This document shows positions 17,393-27,170 of a stretch of 64,000 nucleotides of DNA, in pieces. Below the pieces are notes generated by a model, which saw only the letters and a program-made list of their open reading frames with translations, was not told where the DNA came from and searched no databases. This DNA comes from Sphingomonas lacunae. Its GTDB lineage: Bacteria > Pseudomonadota > Alphaproteobacteria > Sphingomonadales > Sphingomonadaceae. Numbering within the stretch: position 1 is the first letter of the stretch; every line of letters starts with the position of its first letter. The stretch lies in NCBI RefSeq assembly GCF_012979535.1, contig NZ_CP053015.1, forward strand, positions 1,054,001-1,118,000, read 5' to 3'. Position numbers and translations under genes: made by a program.

Positions 17393-18430
17393 TCAGCGCG
17401 CTGGCACCAGTCCGCGCAGATCGAGCGGCTGGCTTCGCGATCTTGCGCGCGCGCCACCGGGCAGGTCAAACGTCACCCGGCGATTGGCAAAATCGACCCC
17501 GACCCGGTCGAACATCTGCAAACTGTCCATGCCGAGCAACAATGCCGGTCGCTCCTCGAGGCCGAGCACCGCAAAGACCGGGGAGTCGGCATAGGCCACC
17601 GGCACATTGTTGAGGTCGATGCCGGCGATGCTGATCACGTCGATACTGCCCATTTCCACCGCCAGCTGTGCCCCGGTGACGCTGGTCAGTTGCCCGTCGG
17701 TCAACCGGTTGCCGCGGCGCCCGGCCTGCACCAGACGCCTCAGGGCCCGGTTGCCGACGCTGGACTGCCCGCCGGTATCAATCACCAGATCGACCCTGCG
17801 CCCGTTATAGGTCGCGCTCGACAGGATCATGCGCCCGGCTTCACGCCGGGCCGTCACGACAATGGCGTCGCTGTCAAATTCCGGTTGGCGCTCACGCCTC
17901 CGGGTCCGCTGCGATTCCAGTATGTCGATCTGCCTGGTGGTGAAATCGATCACCAGCCGGTGGTTTTCCAGGCTGTCGATACCGATCAGGCCCGGCCCGC
18001 CGATGGCCGCCTGACCAAAGGCCGGCACAATCAGGCTACCGAGCTGAAGATGGTTGAGGTGAACCGAATCGATATGGAACAGATCGGCCATGGTGGCTTC
18101 GGCAATGCCGACGACCCGCGCCTGTCCCGCACTGGCCAGACCCAGCCGCGCGGCCAGCTCGCGCGAGACCACAGTGCGCTCCGCGCCAGTGTCGACGATG
18201 AAGCCGAATGGCCCCTGCCCCCCGACCCGGACCGGCAAGGTCAGCCGGTTATAGCGGTCCTCCCGCATCATCTCCACTAGCAGCGGCGCCTCTGCCGTCG
18301 TTTCCAGCGGATCTGCCGGTGCATGGACATGCGGCGGCGAATTGGCGAACGAGGCGGCCGGCGCCAACAGGCTGGCGATCATCGCCAGGGCAAGGCCTCG
18401 CAAGCGGAACCGCGATATGGCGTCTGCCAT
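17393..18430 (-). CDS. Secreted tandem retropepsin-like aspartic protease
   Basis: A 345-residue exported protein. A signal peptide (LALAMIASLLAPAASFA) precedes two retropepsin-like lobes. The first has the motif FIVDTGAERTVVS (Asp80), the second LVIDTGGQSSV (Asp218), so both halves keep the catalytic DTG. A charged linker (QRTRRRERQ) lies between them. Retropepsins are normally homodimers; two lobes in one chain could form a single-chain enzyme. The start at 18430 has GGAG seven bases upstream; an ATG at 18433 is equally possible. Confidence 0.85.
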   Translation of the reverse strand: MADAISRFRLRGLALAMIASLLAPAASFANSPPHVHAPADPLETTAEAPLLVEMMREDRYNRLTLPVRVGGQGPFGFIVDTGAERTVVSRELAARLGLASAGQARVVGIAEATMADLFHIDSVHLNHLQLGSLIVPAFGQAAIGGPGLIGIDSLENHRLVIDFTTRQIDILESQRTRRRERQPEFDSDAIVVTARREAGRMILSSATYNGRRVDLVIDTGGQSSVGNRALRRLVQAGRRGNRLTDGQLTSVTGAQLAVEMGSIDVISIAGIDLNNVPVAYADSPVFAVLGLEERPALLLGMDSLQMFDRVGVDFANRRVTFDLPGGARARSRSQPLDLRGLVPAR

Positions 18431-18564
18431 CATTGCTCTCCTCGGCGTGCCGGCCATTCTGGTCCGCGCGGGAGTGCGCGTCGGCCGGCTTCACCGTCTG
18501 AGGGACAATCTAGGGTCGCGAAGGACAAGCGGCAAGCGGGACGACAAGGCGATTGGCCAACGGT

Positions 18565-19791
18565 TCAACGGCGTGCCGCTGTCGCCTCCACCTGCCGCAT
18601 CACCCGCAGGATATTGCCGCTCCAGATCTTGCCGACATCCTCTTCGCTATAGCCCCGTGCCAACAGGGCGGCGGTGATGCGCGGCAGGGCGGCGACATCA
18701 TCCAGCCCGGCAACGCCGCCGCCGCCATCCCAGTCGGCACCAATCCCGCAGTGGTCGACGCCGACAACCTCCAGACAATGGAACAAAGCCCGCATGAACA
18801 GGTCGAAATCGCCCTCATTGACCCGCTCGGTCCGGTCAAGCGAAGCCCAGTCCGCCGCCAGCCTGCGCTGCTGCTCCGGGGTCAGATGTTCAATGTCGTC
18901 AAACTGGTCATACAGCGGCGCGCGTGCCGCGCTGTTGTTGAATCGGGAGAGAAAGACGCTGTTGATGTGGATCACCCCGCCCTGTGCAGCGACTTCGCGC
19001 GCCAGTGCGTCATCAACATTGCGGCGATGGTCAAAAATCGCCTTGAACCCGGAATGGGAGAGGATCACCGGTGTGGAGGAAAGCGCCATCATCTCCCGCA
19101 ACGCCGCGTCGGACGAATGGCTGCCGTCAATCACCATGCCCAGCCGGTTCATCTCGGCCACCCACTGCCGCCCGAGCGGTGAGAGGCCGCCCCAGCGGTT
19201 CTGCCCGGTCGCACTGTCGGCAAACTGGTTGTCGCGACTGTGGACCGGTCCGGCCATGCGCACGCCCCGCGCATACCAGTCGGCCAGTCCCGCGACGGAT
19301 TCGCCCAGCGGATAGCTGTTTTCAATGCTGATGTAGCTGATCCGCCGGCCGGTTGCGGCAATCCGCGCGGCATCGTCCGCCCTTGTGGCCAATGTCATCG
19401 CTTCGCGCTGTTCGCGCAATATCCGCTCAACCGATGCCAGGCGGCTCTCGGCATGGCGGGCCGCGGCGGCATAGCCTGCGGCATCGACCGGCCCTTGCGA
19501 GGTATAGACGACGAAAAATCCGCCATCGAGGCCGCCTTCACGCATGCGCGGAATATCGACATGGGTCAGGTGGCTGGCAAATGTCTGCCGTTCGGCAATC
19601 GACCAACCCGGCCGATTGAAATGCATGGGCGTGTCGAGATGTGTGTCGAGCGCCAGCACCCGCTCATGGACCGCCGCCGGGTCGTTGGACAGGGGGGTCG
19701 GCGCGGGTGACGTGGCTGGCGCACAGGCGGCCATGGTCAGAAGGGCGGGCAGGATCAGCGCGGGCAACGCATGGCGGGTCAGACGTGTCAT
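18565..19791 (-). CDS. M19-family (renal dipeptidase-like) membrane dipeptidase lipoprotein
   Basis: A 408-residue zinc dipeptidase. The signal peptide ends in a lipobox-like LTMAAC. The catalytic domain shows the H-x-D metal motif LALDTHLDTPMHF, the bridging Glu region SIENSYPLGE, DGSHSSD, LSHSGFKAIFDH and RRNVDD, all M19 signatures. It should hydrolyse dipeptides, often with D-residues, in the periplasm. The ATG at 19791 is chosen because it opens the signal peptide. It lies between two DNA repair genes on the same strand, with no obvious functional link. Confidence 0.92.
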   Translation of the reverse strand: MTRLTRHALPALILPALLTMAACAPATSPAPTPLSNDPAAVHERVLALDTHLDTPMHFNRPGWSIAERQTFASHLTHVDIPRMREGGLDGGFFVVYTSQGPVDAAGYAAAARHAESRLASVERILREQREAMTLATRADDAARIAATGRRISYISIENSYPLGESVAGLADWYARGVRMAGPVHSRDNQFADSATGQNRWGGLSPLGRQWVAEMNRLGMVIDGSHSSDAALREMMALSSTPVILSHSGFKAIFDHRRNVDDALAREVAAQGGVIHINSVFLSRFNNSAARAPLYDQFDDIEHLTPEQQRRLAADWASLDRTERVNEGDFDLFMRALFHCLEVVGVDHCGIGADWDGGGGVAGLDDVAALPRITAALLARGYSEEDVGKIWSGNILRVMRQVEATAARR

Positions 19792-19832
19792 GCCGGACAG
19801 CCTAATGCAGCCCGGCGCAGGGTGCAAATCCC

Positions 19833-22295
19833 CTAAGCCATCGCCCGCTCGACCAGTGCGGCCTCCATGTCGAGCAACGCCTCTTCGGTCGCTTCGGTGC
19901 TGACACCTTCGCGGCCGATGATGGTCAGGACCGGGACGGCAAGCGGACTGAGGCGCGACAGTTGCTCATGCACCATCGTCGGCCCGGCACGTTCGATGAG
20001 GTCACCCAATCGTCCGACATCGGTCAATCGCGCCCGGGCATCGGCCCAAGCCGCCTCGATCAGCAGATGGTCGGGCTGGTAGCGCATCAGCACGTCAAAG
20101 ATGAGGTCGGTGGAAAAGGTGACCTGACGCCCGGTCTTGCGCTGGCCAGGATGCTGGCGCTCGATCAGCCCGCCGATCACCGCCACTTCCCGGAACGCGC
20201 GTTTGAGCAGATGCGATTGTTCGACCCATTCGACAAATTCGTCGGCCATGATTGTCGCGGTCAACAGCTCGGCCGGCCGCTCGACCGGCTTCACGCTCCA
20301 GATTGCGAGGGCATAATCGGTCGCCTGAAAACCGAGCGGTTGCAGCCCGGCCCGCTCCATCCGCTTGGTCAGCAGCATGCCCAGCGCCTGATGCGCATTC
20401 CACCCCTCGAACGGGTAGAGCAGCCAGTAGTGACGCCCTTCATGGGGGAAGGTTTCGACCAGCAGCTGGTCGGGGCGCGGCAGGCGGCTTTTCCACATCT
20501 GCATGCGCAGCCATTCGGCGACATCATCGGGAAAACCGCGCCACTCATCGGGGTCGGCAATCATCCGCCGTACCCGCTCGGCAAGATTGGTGGTCAGTGC
20601 CATGCGCGCGCCCATATAGGCGGGAATGCGCGCCGATTTGCTGGTTGCCCGGACCAAGAGGTCGCTATCCCTGATTCCTTCCACTTCCAGCGCGATGCCC
20701 GCGAACTGGAATGTGTCGCCCGGGACCAGGGTCGAGGCGAAATATTCCTCTACCGTGCCCAGCTTGCGGCCATTTTTGAAGCGGACGGTGAGCGCCGGTG
20801 CCTCGACGATGATGCCGGCATTCAACCGGTGCTGTTGGACAAATTTCGGCCCGGCGATGCGCCACTGTCCCGGCCCCGCCGGCGCCAGGCGGCGGAACCG
20901 GTCATAGGCCTTGAGCGCATAACCGCCATCGCGGACGAACCCCAGCGTCCGGTCGAACGTCGCCCGGTCGAGTGTGGCATAGGGCAGGGCGCTGCGCACT
21001 TCGGCGAACAGCGCGTCCTCGTTGAACGGCCCGCTGCACGCCACCGCGGTGATATGCTGCGCCAGCACGTCGAGGCTGCCGGGGCGGAATAGATCGGCGT
21101 CGCGTTCCCCCGCCTCGATCGCATCGAGCGCGGCGCGGGTTTCGAGCCATTCAAAGCGGTTACCCGGCACCACCATCGCCCTGGACGGTTCGTCGAGCCG
21201 GTGATTGGCCCGGCCGATGCGCTGGATCAGCCGGCTTGCGCCCTTGGGGGCCCCCATCTGGATGACGCAGTCGACATTGCCCCAATCAAGCCCGAGGTCG
21301 AGGCTTGCCGTCGCCACCAGCGCCCGGATGCGCCCGTCGGCCATCGCCTCCTCGACCTTGCGCCGGGCCTCAAGGCTCAGGCTGCCATGGTGGATGCCGA
21401 TGGGCAGACCCTTGTCATTGGCCTTCCACAGCTCCGAAAAGATCAGTTCGGCTAGGCCGCGCGTGTTGACGAAGACGATGGTCGTCCCATGCGCCTCGAT
21501 CGCCTCCATCACTGCGGGTATCGCATATTTGCCCGAATGGCCCGACCAGGGAACCCGGCCTTCGGGCAGCAGGATGCCGATTTCGGGATCGGCCCCCGCC
21601 TCGCCCACGACCAGCCGCACCGCTTCAATATCCCCACCAGGCGCAAGCCAGCCTCGCCAGTTGTCGGGATCTGCAACTGTGGCGGACAGGGCGACCCGGC
21701 GCAGCGCAGGGCGCATGGCCTGCAATCGCGCCATGCATAATTGCAACAAGTCGCCGCGCTTGCCGGTACCGAATGCGTGAACCTCGTCGATGACTATGCA
21801 GGCAAGGCCCGAAAAAAGGTGCGCCGCATCCTCATGGCTCAACATCAGGCTCAGCGATTCAGGTGTCGTCAGCAAAATGTCGGGCGGGTTGCTTTTTTGT
21901 CGCGCCCTTCGGTCTGCCGGCGTGTCGCCAGTGCGCGTTTCGACCCGGATGGACAGGCCCATTTCCTCGATCGGCATCAACAAGTTGCGCCGAACATCGG
22001 TGGCCAGCGCCTTGAGCGGGCTGATGTAGAGCGTGTGGACCCGCCCGCTGCCTCCGCCCCGATGTAGTTCGATCAGGCTAGGCAGGAATCCCGCGAGCGT
22101 CTTGCCCGCCCCGGTTGCTGCGACCAACAGGGCATGACGGCCAGTCGCGCCCGCCTCGATCATCCCGCGCTGATGTGCGCGCAGGCGCCAGCCGCGCCGG
22201 ACCAGCCAGTCGGCGAAGACCGGCGGCAGCAGGTCATGGTCACCGGATTCGACCGATGGCTGGGGCAGGGTGGATTCGCCGCTCACAGCCGCCAT
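19833..22295 (-). CDS. Ligase-associated DNA damage response DEXH-box helicase (Lhr-Core type)
   Basis: An 820-residue superfamily 2 helicase. Motif I is AATGAGKT (59-66), motif II is DEVH (170-173), motif III is ALSATVADP and motif VI is QRIGRANHR. A winged-helix and C-terminal Lhr-Core region follow. It lacks the long C-terminal extension of full Lhr, as expected for the ligase-associated form, which in Pseudomonas is a 3'-5' translocase. It is divergent from the exonuclease gene, with only nine bases between the two start codons and no obvious ribosome site of its own. Confidence 0.95.
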   Translation of the reverse strand: MAAVSGESTLPQPSVESGDHDLLPPVFADWLVRRGWRLRAHQRGMIEAGATGRHALLVAATGAGKTLAGFLPSLIELHRGGGSGRVHTLYISPLKALATDVRRNLLMPIEEMGLSIRVETRTGDTPADRRARQKSNPPDILLTTPESLSLMLSHEDAAHLFSGLACIVIDEVHAFGTGKRGDLLQLCMARLQAMRPALRRVALSATVADPDNWRGWLAPGGDIEAVRLVVGEAGADPEIGILLPEGRVPWSGHSGKYAIPAVMEAIEAHGTTIVFVNTRGLAELIFSELWKANDKGLPIGIHHGSLSLEARRKVEEAMADGRIRALVATASLDLGLDWGNVDCVIQMGAPKGASRLIQRIGRANHRLDEPSRAMVVPGNRFEWLETRAALDAIEAGERDADLFRPGSLDVLAQHITAVACSGPFNEDALFAEVRSALPYATLDRATFDRTLGFVRDGGYALKAYDRFRRLAPAGPGQWRIAGPKFVQQHRLNAGIIVEAPALTVRFKNGRKLGTVEEYFASTLVPGDTFQFAGIALEVEGIRDSDLLVRATSKSARIPAYMGARMALTTNLAERVRRMIADPDEWRGFPDDVAEWLRMQMWKSRLPRPDQLLVETFPHEGRHYWLLYPFEGWNAHQALGMLLTKRMERAGLQPLGFQATDYALAIWSVKPVERPAELLTATIMADEFVEWVEQSHLLKRAFREVAVIGGLIERQHPGQRKTGRQVTFSTDLIFDVLMRYQPDHLLIEAAWADARARLTDVGRLGDLIERAGPTMVHEQLSRLSPLAVPVLTIIGREGVSTEATEEALLDMEAALVERAMA

Positions 22296-22304
22296 ATAGG
22301 CAAG

Positions 22305-23342
22305 ATGGACGCGCTTGCTCAGCCCCTCTCTCCGTCACGGCTCGGCCGCTGGATCGAACCGCGCCGCCAGGGCATCTATGTTCCTGCCGCCGATGTCTGG
22401 ATTGACCCGTCCATTCCTGTCCCTCGTGCGCTCGTCACCCACGGCCATGCCGATCATGCCCGTGGCGGCCATGGCGCGGTTTGGGCAACACCGGAAACGC
22501 TGGCGATCATGGCGGTCCGCTATGGGGATCAGGTCGCCGGGCACAGCCAGCCGATCCGTTATGGCCAACCACTTGGTCTCGGCGGTGGCGTCACGGCTTC
22601 CTTCCATCCTGCCGGCCATGTGCTCGGCTCGGCCCAGATATGCCTTGAAAAGGATGGGGAGCGGATTGTCGTTTCGGGCGATTACAAGCGGCGTGCCGAC
22701 CCGACCTGCACCCCTTTTGAAGTTGTTCCCTGTGACGTCTTCATCACCGAGGCGACCTTTGGCCTGCCCGTCTTCCGCCATCCGCCGACTCAGGACGAGG
22801 TTGCCAAATTGCTGGCCGCCCGTGCCGCCAATCCTGACCGCTGCATCCTTGTTGGCGCCTATGCGCTCGGCAAGGCGCAGCGGCTGATTGGCGAGTTGCG
22901 TGCCGGCGGATATGGCCGCGCGCTGTTTCTTCATGGTGCACTGGTTCGCCTGTGTGACCTCTACCGCGAACATGGCGTGGATCTCGGCGAGTTGCGCCTG
23001 GTGTCAGAGGTGAAAAAGGCGGATCTTGCCGGAGAAATCATCCTCGCTCCGCCCTCTGCACTGGCCGACCGCTGGTCGCGCAGCCTGCCCGACCCAGTCA
23101 CCGCCATGGCGTCAGGCTGGATGCGGGTGCGTGGCCGGGCGCGGCAACGCAATGTCGAACTGCCGCTGATCCTCTCCGATCATGCCGATTGGGACGAACT
23201 GCTCGATACCATCCGCGATGTCGGTCCGCGCGAAGTCTGGGTCACCCACGGGCGCGAGGAGGCGCTGGTGCACTGGTGCCAGACGCACCAGATCAGGGCC
23301 CGCGCGCTCCACCTCGCCCATTATGACGATGAGGATGACTGA
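22305..23342 (+). CDS. Ligase-associated DNA damage response exonuclease (Snm1/CPSF-like MBL nuclease)
   Basis: A 345-residue metallo-beta-lactamase-fold nuclease. The metal motif THGHADH (45-51), the GHVLGSAQI block, VSGDYKRRAD and LSDHADWDEL are the hallmarks of the mRNA 3'-end-processing-factor-like exonucleases of this repair system. The frame extends up to 22134 inside the helicase gene on the other strand. The ATG at 22305 with AGGCAAG before it is the likely start because the preceding residues do not match the family. Confidence 0.93.
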   Translation: MDALAQPLSPSRLGRWIEPRRQGIYVPAADVWIDPSIPVPRALVTHGHADHARGGHGAVWATPETLAIMAVRYGDQVAGHSQPIRYGQPLGLGGGVTASFHPAGHVLGSAQICLEKDGERIVVSGDYKRRADPTCTPFEVVPCDVFITEATFGLPVFRHPPTQDEVAKLLAARAANPDRCILVGAYALGKAQRLIGELRAGGYGRALFLHGALVRLCDLYREHGVDLGELRLVSEVKKADLAGEIILAPPSALADRWSRSLPDPVTAMASGWMRVRGRARQRNVELPLILSDHADWDELLDTIRDVGPREVWVTHGREEALVHWCQTHQIRARALHLAHYDDEDD

Positions 23343-23345
23343 TCC

Positions 23346-24029
23346 CTATGGGGCTGGCGGCGCAGGTTGAGGCGCCACCCGCCGGGCTGATGTTATCCGC
23401 ACCGGCTCGGCAAGCATCTGTCCGCGCATCACGCCTTCGCCTGCATTGGGGTCGGTTGGCAGCGCCATGATCGCGCGGATCAGGTCCATCCCCTCGACCA
23501 CCCGGCCGAATGCCGCAAAGCCATCAGGGTCTCCGCCGCTGCCCGCCGGCTGCGCGTCCAGACTGACCAGATCTCCGACTGTGATAAAGAAATCTCCGGT
23601 GCCGGTGCCGGGGGCCAGCCGGGCCAGGCTTATTGCGCCATCCGTGTGTGACAGGCCGGTCTGGCTGGTGGGTTCATGGGCCACCGGGCGAAGCGTACGT
23701 TGCGGCATCCCCCGCGTGCCCATCTGCACCAGCCCATAGCCCTGCCCCAGGTTCATCGCCCGATAAAATGTCGTGCCGTCCAGTCGGCGCTGGTCGACAT
23801 AGCGTAGGAAATTGGCGGTGGTCAGAGGCGCGCGCTGTGTTTCCAGTTCGATGATGATGGTCCCCAGGCTGGTGGTCAGCGCCACTCTGGGCAGGCTGGG
23901 CGCGGGCGTCGGCGCGGCAGGCTGAGCTAGCGGCGGCGCGGGCGGCGGCGTGCCTGTCTGTGCCGACACAGGGGATGCGCTCAGCAGCATGAAGGTCGAA
24001 AGGGCGGTGAGCGGGAATCGCATGGTCAT
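23346..24029 (-). CDS. Periplasmic cyclophilin-type peptidyl-prolyl isomerase
   Basis: A 227-residue exported cyclophilin that speeds proline isomerisation in periplasmic proteins. The signal peptide ends near SPVSAQ and is followed by a Pro/Ala-rich linker of about 25 residues. The domain blocks ITTSLG-like LTTSLGTIIIELE, ANFLRYVDQRRLDGTTFYR, GDFFITVGD and GFAAFGRVVEGMD are typical. The stop is four bases from that of the convergent exonuclease gene. Either of two ATGs, at 24029 or 24023, could start it. Confidence 0.9.
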   Translation of the reverse strand: MTMRFPLTALSTFMLLSASPVSAQTGTPPPAPPLAQPAAPTPAPSLPRVALTTSLGTIIIELETQRAPLTTANFLRYVDQRRLDGTTFYRAMNLGQGYGLVQMGTRGMPQRTLRPVAHEPTSQTGLSHTDGAISLARLAPGTGTGDFFITVGDLVSLDAQPAGSGGDPDGFAAFGRVVEGMDLIRAIMALPTDPNAGEGVMRGQMLAEPVRITSARRVAPQPAPPAP

Positions 24030-24082
24030 GCCGACAGGATTAGCCCGCCGCACCTGAACCGCAAGTTTCTCCTGCGCCCTGC

Positions 24083-25603
24083 CTATCCAGCCAGTGCCTT
24101 GGCCCGCCGCCGCTGCACGCTCGACCCGATGCCCATGGCCTCCCGATACTTGGCCACGGTCCGCCGGGCGATGTCGCACCCTTCCTTGCCGAGCAGTTCG
24201 ACCAGCGTGTCGTCAGACAATATCGCCTTGGCGCTTTCTCCGTCGATCAGTGCCTTGATCCTGCTCTTGATCGCCTCGGCGGACATGCCGCCTTCGCCAT
24301 CGGCCGAGGCGATGCCGCTGGAGAAGAAATATTTCAGCTCATACATGCCGCGCGAGCAGGACAGATATTTGTTGCTGGTCACCCGGCTGACGGTCGATTC
24401 GTGCATGGAAATCGCCTCGGCCACCTGCCGCAGCGTCAGCGGTTTGAGCGCCGATACCCCATGCAGGAAAAACCCCTCCTGCTGTTTGACGATTTCGCGC
24501 GCGACCTTGATGATCGTCTGTTGGCGTTGGTCGAGCGCCTTCACCAGCCAGTTGGCGCTGGCCAGGCAATCCGCCAGCCAGGCTTTGCCGTCCCTGGCGC
24601 CGGGGCCCTTGCCTGCACCCGCCGCCAGTTCGGCATAATATTGCCGGTTGACCAGAACGCGGGGCAATGTCGCATTGTTGATTTCGATCGCCCAGCCTTC
24701 GCTGGTCTGGCGGACGAACAGGTCGGGGACCACCGGCGTCGCATCCGATGCTGCAAAACGCAGGCCAGGCTTTGGGTCGTAGCCGCGCAGCTCGCGGATC
24801 ATGTCGGCCCAATCTTCCTCATCCACCCCGCACATCCGGCGCAGTTGTGCCGACTGGCCCTTGGCCAGCATGTCGAGATTGTCGATCAAGCGCGCCATTG
24901 CAGGGTCATAACGGTCGGCCTCGCGCGCCTGTATGGCAATACATTCGGACAGCGACCGTGCGCCCACACCTGCCGGGTCAAAATGCTGCACTGTGCCCAA
25001 AACGCTTTCAACATGCCCGCGCCCCACCTCCAGCCGCAGCGCCAGCTCATTGAGGTCGGCATCCAGATATCCTGAATCCTCGACGGATTCGATCAGCGCG
25101 ACGGCAATGGCATGGTCGATGCCGGACAGGCTCTGGCCCGCCTGTGCCAGCAAATGATCCCGTAATGTCGTCTCGGCACAACGGAAACTGTCAAAATCAA
25201 TCGCTTCGCCGGCCTCGCCTGCCCCCGCTTCGCCAATGCCGGAAAAACCCGGGCCTTCGGCATTGTCCGGACCTTCCGCGGCCGCCACCGGTTCCCATGC
25301 CGAATCAGCGGGCGAATCATGGTGGAATGTTTCGCTGCTGAAATCGACGTCCAGCTCTCCCGGCGCGGCGCCCATGCCACTTTCGAACAGGCGGTCGGTG
25401 GCTTCGGCGCGGTCGCTGGTCGGCGTTGCACTTGTCTCACCGCTCTCGCCGCTGTCGAGCAGAGGATTTTTGGCGAGTTCCTCGGCCAAAACCCCTTCCA
25501 GTTCGAGGTTGGACAGCGCCAACAGCTTGATCGCCTGCTGCAATTGAGGCGTCATCACCAGCGATTGCGTCTGTCTCAGATCGAGGCGGGGAGCCAGCGC
25601 CAT
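24083..25603 (-). CDS. rpoN: RNA polymerase sigma-54 factor RpoN
   Basis: A 506-residue sigma-54. Region I is the glutamine-rich LRQTQSLVMTPQLQQAIKLLALSNLEL at the N-terminus. An acidic region II (about residues 60-125) follows. The core-binding domain, the helix-turn-helix and the RpoN box ARRTVAKYRE near the C-terminus are all present. The ATG at 25603 fits the conserved start; the longer frame enters lptB. It begins eight bases after the lptB stop, as in many proteobacterial lptB-rpoN operons. It would drive nitrogen, flagellar or stress genes with enhancer-binding activators, none of which are in this window. Confidence 0.96.
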   Translation of the reverse strand: MALAPRLDLRQTQSLVMTPQLQQAIKLLALSNLELEGVLAEELAKNPLLDSGESGETSATPTSDRAEATDRLFESGMGAAPGELDVDFSSETFHHDSPADSAWEPVAAAEGPDNAEGPGFSGIGEAGAGEAGEAIDFDSFRCAETTLRDHLLAQAGQSLSGIDHAIAVALIESVEDSGYLDADLNELALRLEVGRGHVESVLGTVQHFDPAGVGARSLSECIAIQAREADRYDPAMARLIDNLDMLAKGQSAQLRRMCGVDEEDWADMIRELRGYDPKPGLRFAASDATPVVPDLFVRQTSEGWAIEINNATLPRVLVNRQYYAELAAGAGKGPGARDGKAWLADCLASANWLVKALDQRQQTIIKVAREIVKQQEGFFLHGVSALKPLTLRQVAEAISMHESTVSRVTSNKYLSCSRGMYELKYFFSSGIASADGEGGMSAEAIKSRIKALIDGESAKAILSDDTLVELLGKEGCDIARRTVAKYREAMGIGSSVQRRRAKALAG

Positions 25604-25611
25604 GGTCTGCC

Positions 25612-26403
25612 CTAGAGCGAAAAGCCTTCGCCGAGATACAATCGGCGGACATCGGGATCGGCAACAAGTTCCTGTGGACTGCCGGCAAACAGCACCGACC
25701 CGCCATAGATGATGCACGCACGATCAACGATATCGAGTGTTTCGCGCACATTATGGTCGGTGATCAACACGCCGATGTCCCGGGTTTTCAACTCCTTCAC
25801 CAGATCCCGAATGTCGGAAATGGAAATGGGGTCGATACCGGCGAATGGCTCATCGAGCAGCATGATCGATGGGTCAGCAGCCAGGGCCCTGGCAATTTCG
25901 CAGCGCCGCCGCTCGCCACCCGAAAGCGCCATGGCCGGGGAGGTGCGCAGCCGGGTCAGCCCGAACTCGTCGAGCAGCTGGTCAAGCCGTGCAGCCCGCG
26001 CATTCTTGTCCGGTTCGACCAGTTCAAGAACCGCGGCAATATTCTGTTCGACTGTCATGCCGCGGAAAATCGAGGTTTCCTGGGGCAAATAGCCCAGGCC
26101 AAGAATCGCGCGGCGGTACATCGGCAGCGGCGTAATGTCCGACCCGTCGAGCATGATGCGGCCCGAATCGGGTTTGACCAGGCCCATGATTGAATAAAAA
26201 CAGGTGGTCTTGCCCGCGCCATTGGGGCCGAGCAGGCCGACGACCTCACCCCGCGCCACCGAGAGCGAAACGTCAGACAGCACCGATCGCTTGTCATAGC
26301 TTTTGGCCAGGGAAACGACAGAAAGCCCCCGTCCCGGGATCGCCGAACCGGCGGTGGAATCTGGCTGGCCCTTGGGGGCTTCAGGGTCGGCGAGTGCGGT
26401 CAT
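25612..26403 (-). CDS. lptB: LPS export ABC transporter ATP-binding protein LptB
   Basis: A 263-residue ATPase powering lipopolysaccharide extraction from the inner membrane. Walker A is GPNGAGKT (59-66), the Q-loop is YLPQETSIFRG, the signature is LSGGERRR and Walker B is IMLLDEPFAGID. An extra ~25 residues precede the ABC domain, longer than most LptB proteins. The ATG at 26403 has only a weak ribosome site, and further in-frame starts exist up to 26508. Unusually, a 156-base gap separates it from lptA. Confidence 0.95.
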   Translation of the reverse strand: MTALADPEAPKGQPDSTAGSAIPGRGLSVVSLAKSYDKRSVLSDVSLSVARGEVVGLLGPNGAGKTTCFYSIMGLVKPDSGRIMLDGSDITPLPMYRRAILGLGYLPQETSIFRGMTVEQNIAAVLELVEPDKNARAARLDQLLDEFGLTRLRTSPAMALSGGERRRCEIARALAADPSIMLLDEPFAGIDPISISDIRDLVKELKTRDIGVLITDHNVRETLDIVDRACIIYGGSVLFAGSPQELVADPDVRRLYLGEGFSL

Positions 26404-26559
26404 GGGCCATCCAATTGCAACGGCAGTGGTTATCAAATGCTCACTGACGGCAAGCATTGGGTCCAATTTGGCAGGATGCTTGCATGGAAACAAGCTGGAC
26501 CGGCGCAAATCGTCGCTTTTCGGCGATCTGTCGCCCGTCGGCCAGTCCGGTTCCGCCGG

Positions 26560-27150
26560 TCAGTTGCGTTCCGGCACCGTAAAGCGGCCGGTGACTCGCC
26601 CGCCATTGTCGCCGGCGGTCCCTGCTCCGACCGTATCACTGGCAACGCCTCGAGCGTCCCCGTCAACCGTCGCCCGTCCGCTTGTCAGGTCGATTACCAG
26701 CCGTCCGCCAGACAGGCGGTTGCCGCCCTGGTTGAGTTCGACGCCGCCCACCAGGGTGATCAGCCGACGGTCGAGATCATAGACGGCCGCATTGCCGCGT
26801 GCGCTGTCCGCGCCTTTGGTTACGGTCACGCCCCCGACCGCGTCGATGCGGTTGACATCGACGCCGCTGCTGTCGGCATAGGCGACGGTCATCCGCTGCG
26901 CGGTCAGGGTCAGGCCGGCCTGACGGACAACGACATTGCCAGCGATGACAATGCGGTCCGCGCGCGATTGCACCTCGATCGAATCCGCTGCGAAATCCAC
27001 CGGCGCCGCGCTGTTGTGATTGATCAGCGCCTGCGCTGCGGCCTTGTCGCCCCAGGAACCTGCGGTGATCACACCCGCCATCAGGACAAAGCCGGTCACC
27101 CCGCTGGCCAGCATGGTGGTGAACTGGCCGCGAAACAGCCTCGACATCAT
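26560..27150 (-). CDS. lptA: Lipopolysaccharide transport periplasmic protein LptA
   Basis: A 196-residue OstA-like protein forming the periplasmic bridge for lipopolysaccharide. A signal-anchor-like hydrophobic segment (VTGFVLMAGVITAGSW) precedes the jellyroll repeats. The conserved blocks DFAADSIEVQSRADRIVIAGNVVV and LTAQRMTVAYAD are visible in part. GGAGAA lies five bases before the ATG at 27150; the frame above it opens only with a TTG overlapping lptC. It is 20 bases downstream of the lptC stop. Confidence 0.9.
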   Translation of the reverse strand: MMSRLFRGQFTTMLASGVTGFVLMAGVITAGSWGDKAAAQALINHNSAAPVDFAADSIEVQSRADRIVIAGNVVVRQAGLTLTAQRMTVAYADSSGVDVNRIDAVGGVTVTKGADSARGNAAVYDLDRRLITLVGGVELNQGGNRLSGGRLVIDLTSGRATVDGDARGVASDTVGAGTAGDNGGRVTGRFTVPERN

Positions 27151-27170
27151 CGTTTCTCCGGTCGGGCGCC

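Noticed and set aside
26404-26559. A hidden small gene between lptA and lptB
   Set aside because: The gap has no convincing start with ribosome site. The open frame there is only an upstream extension of lptB with no conserved features.
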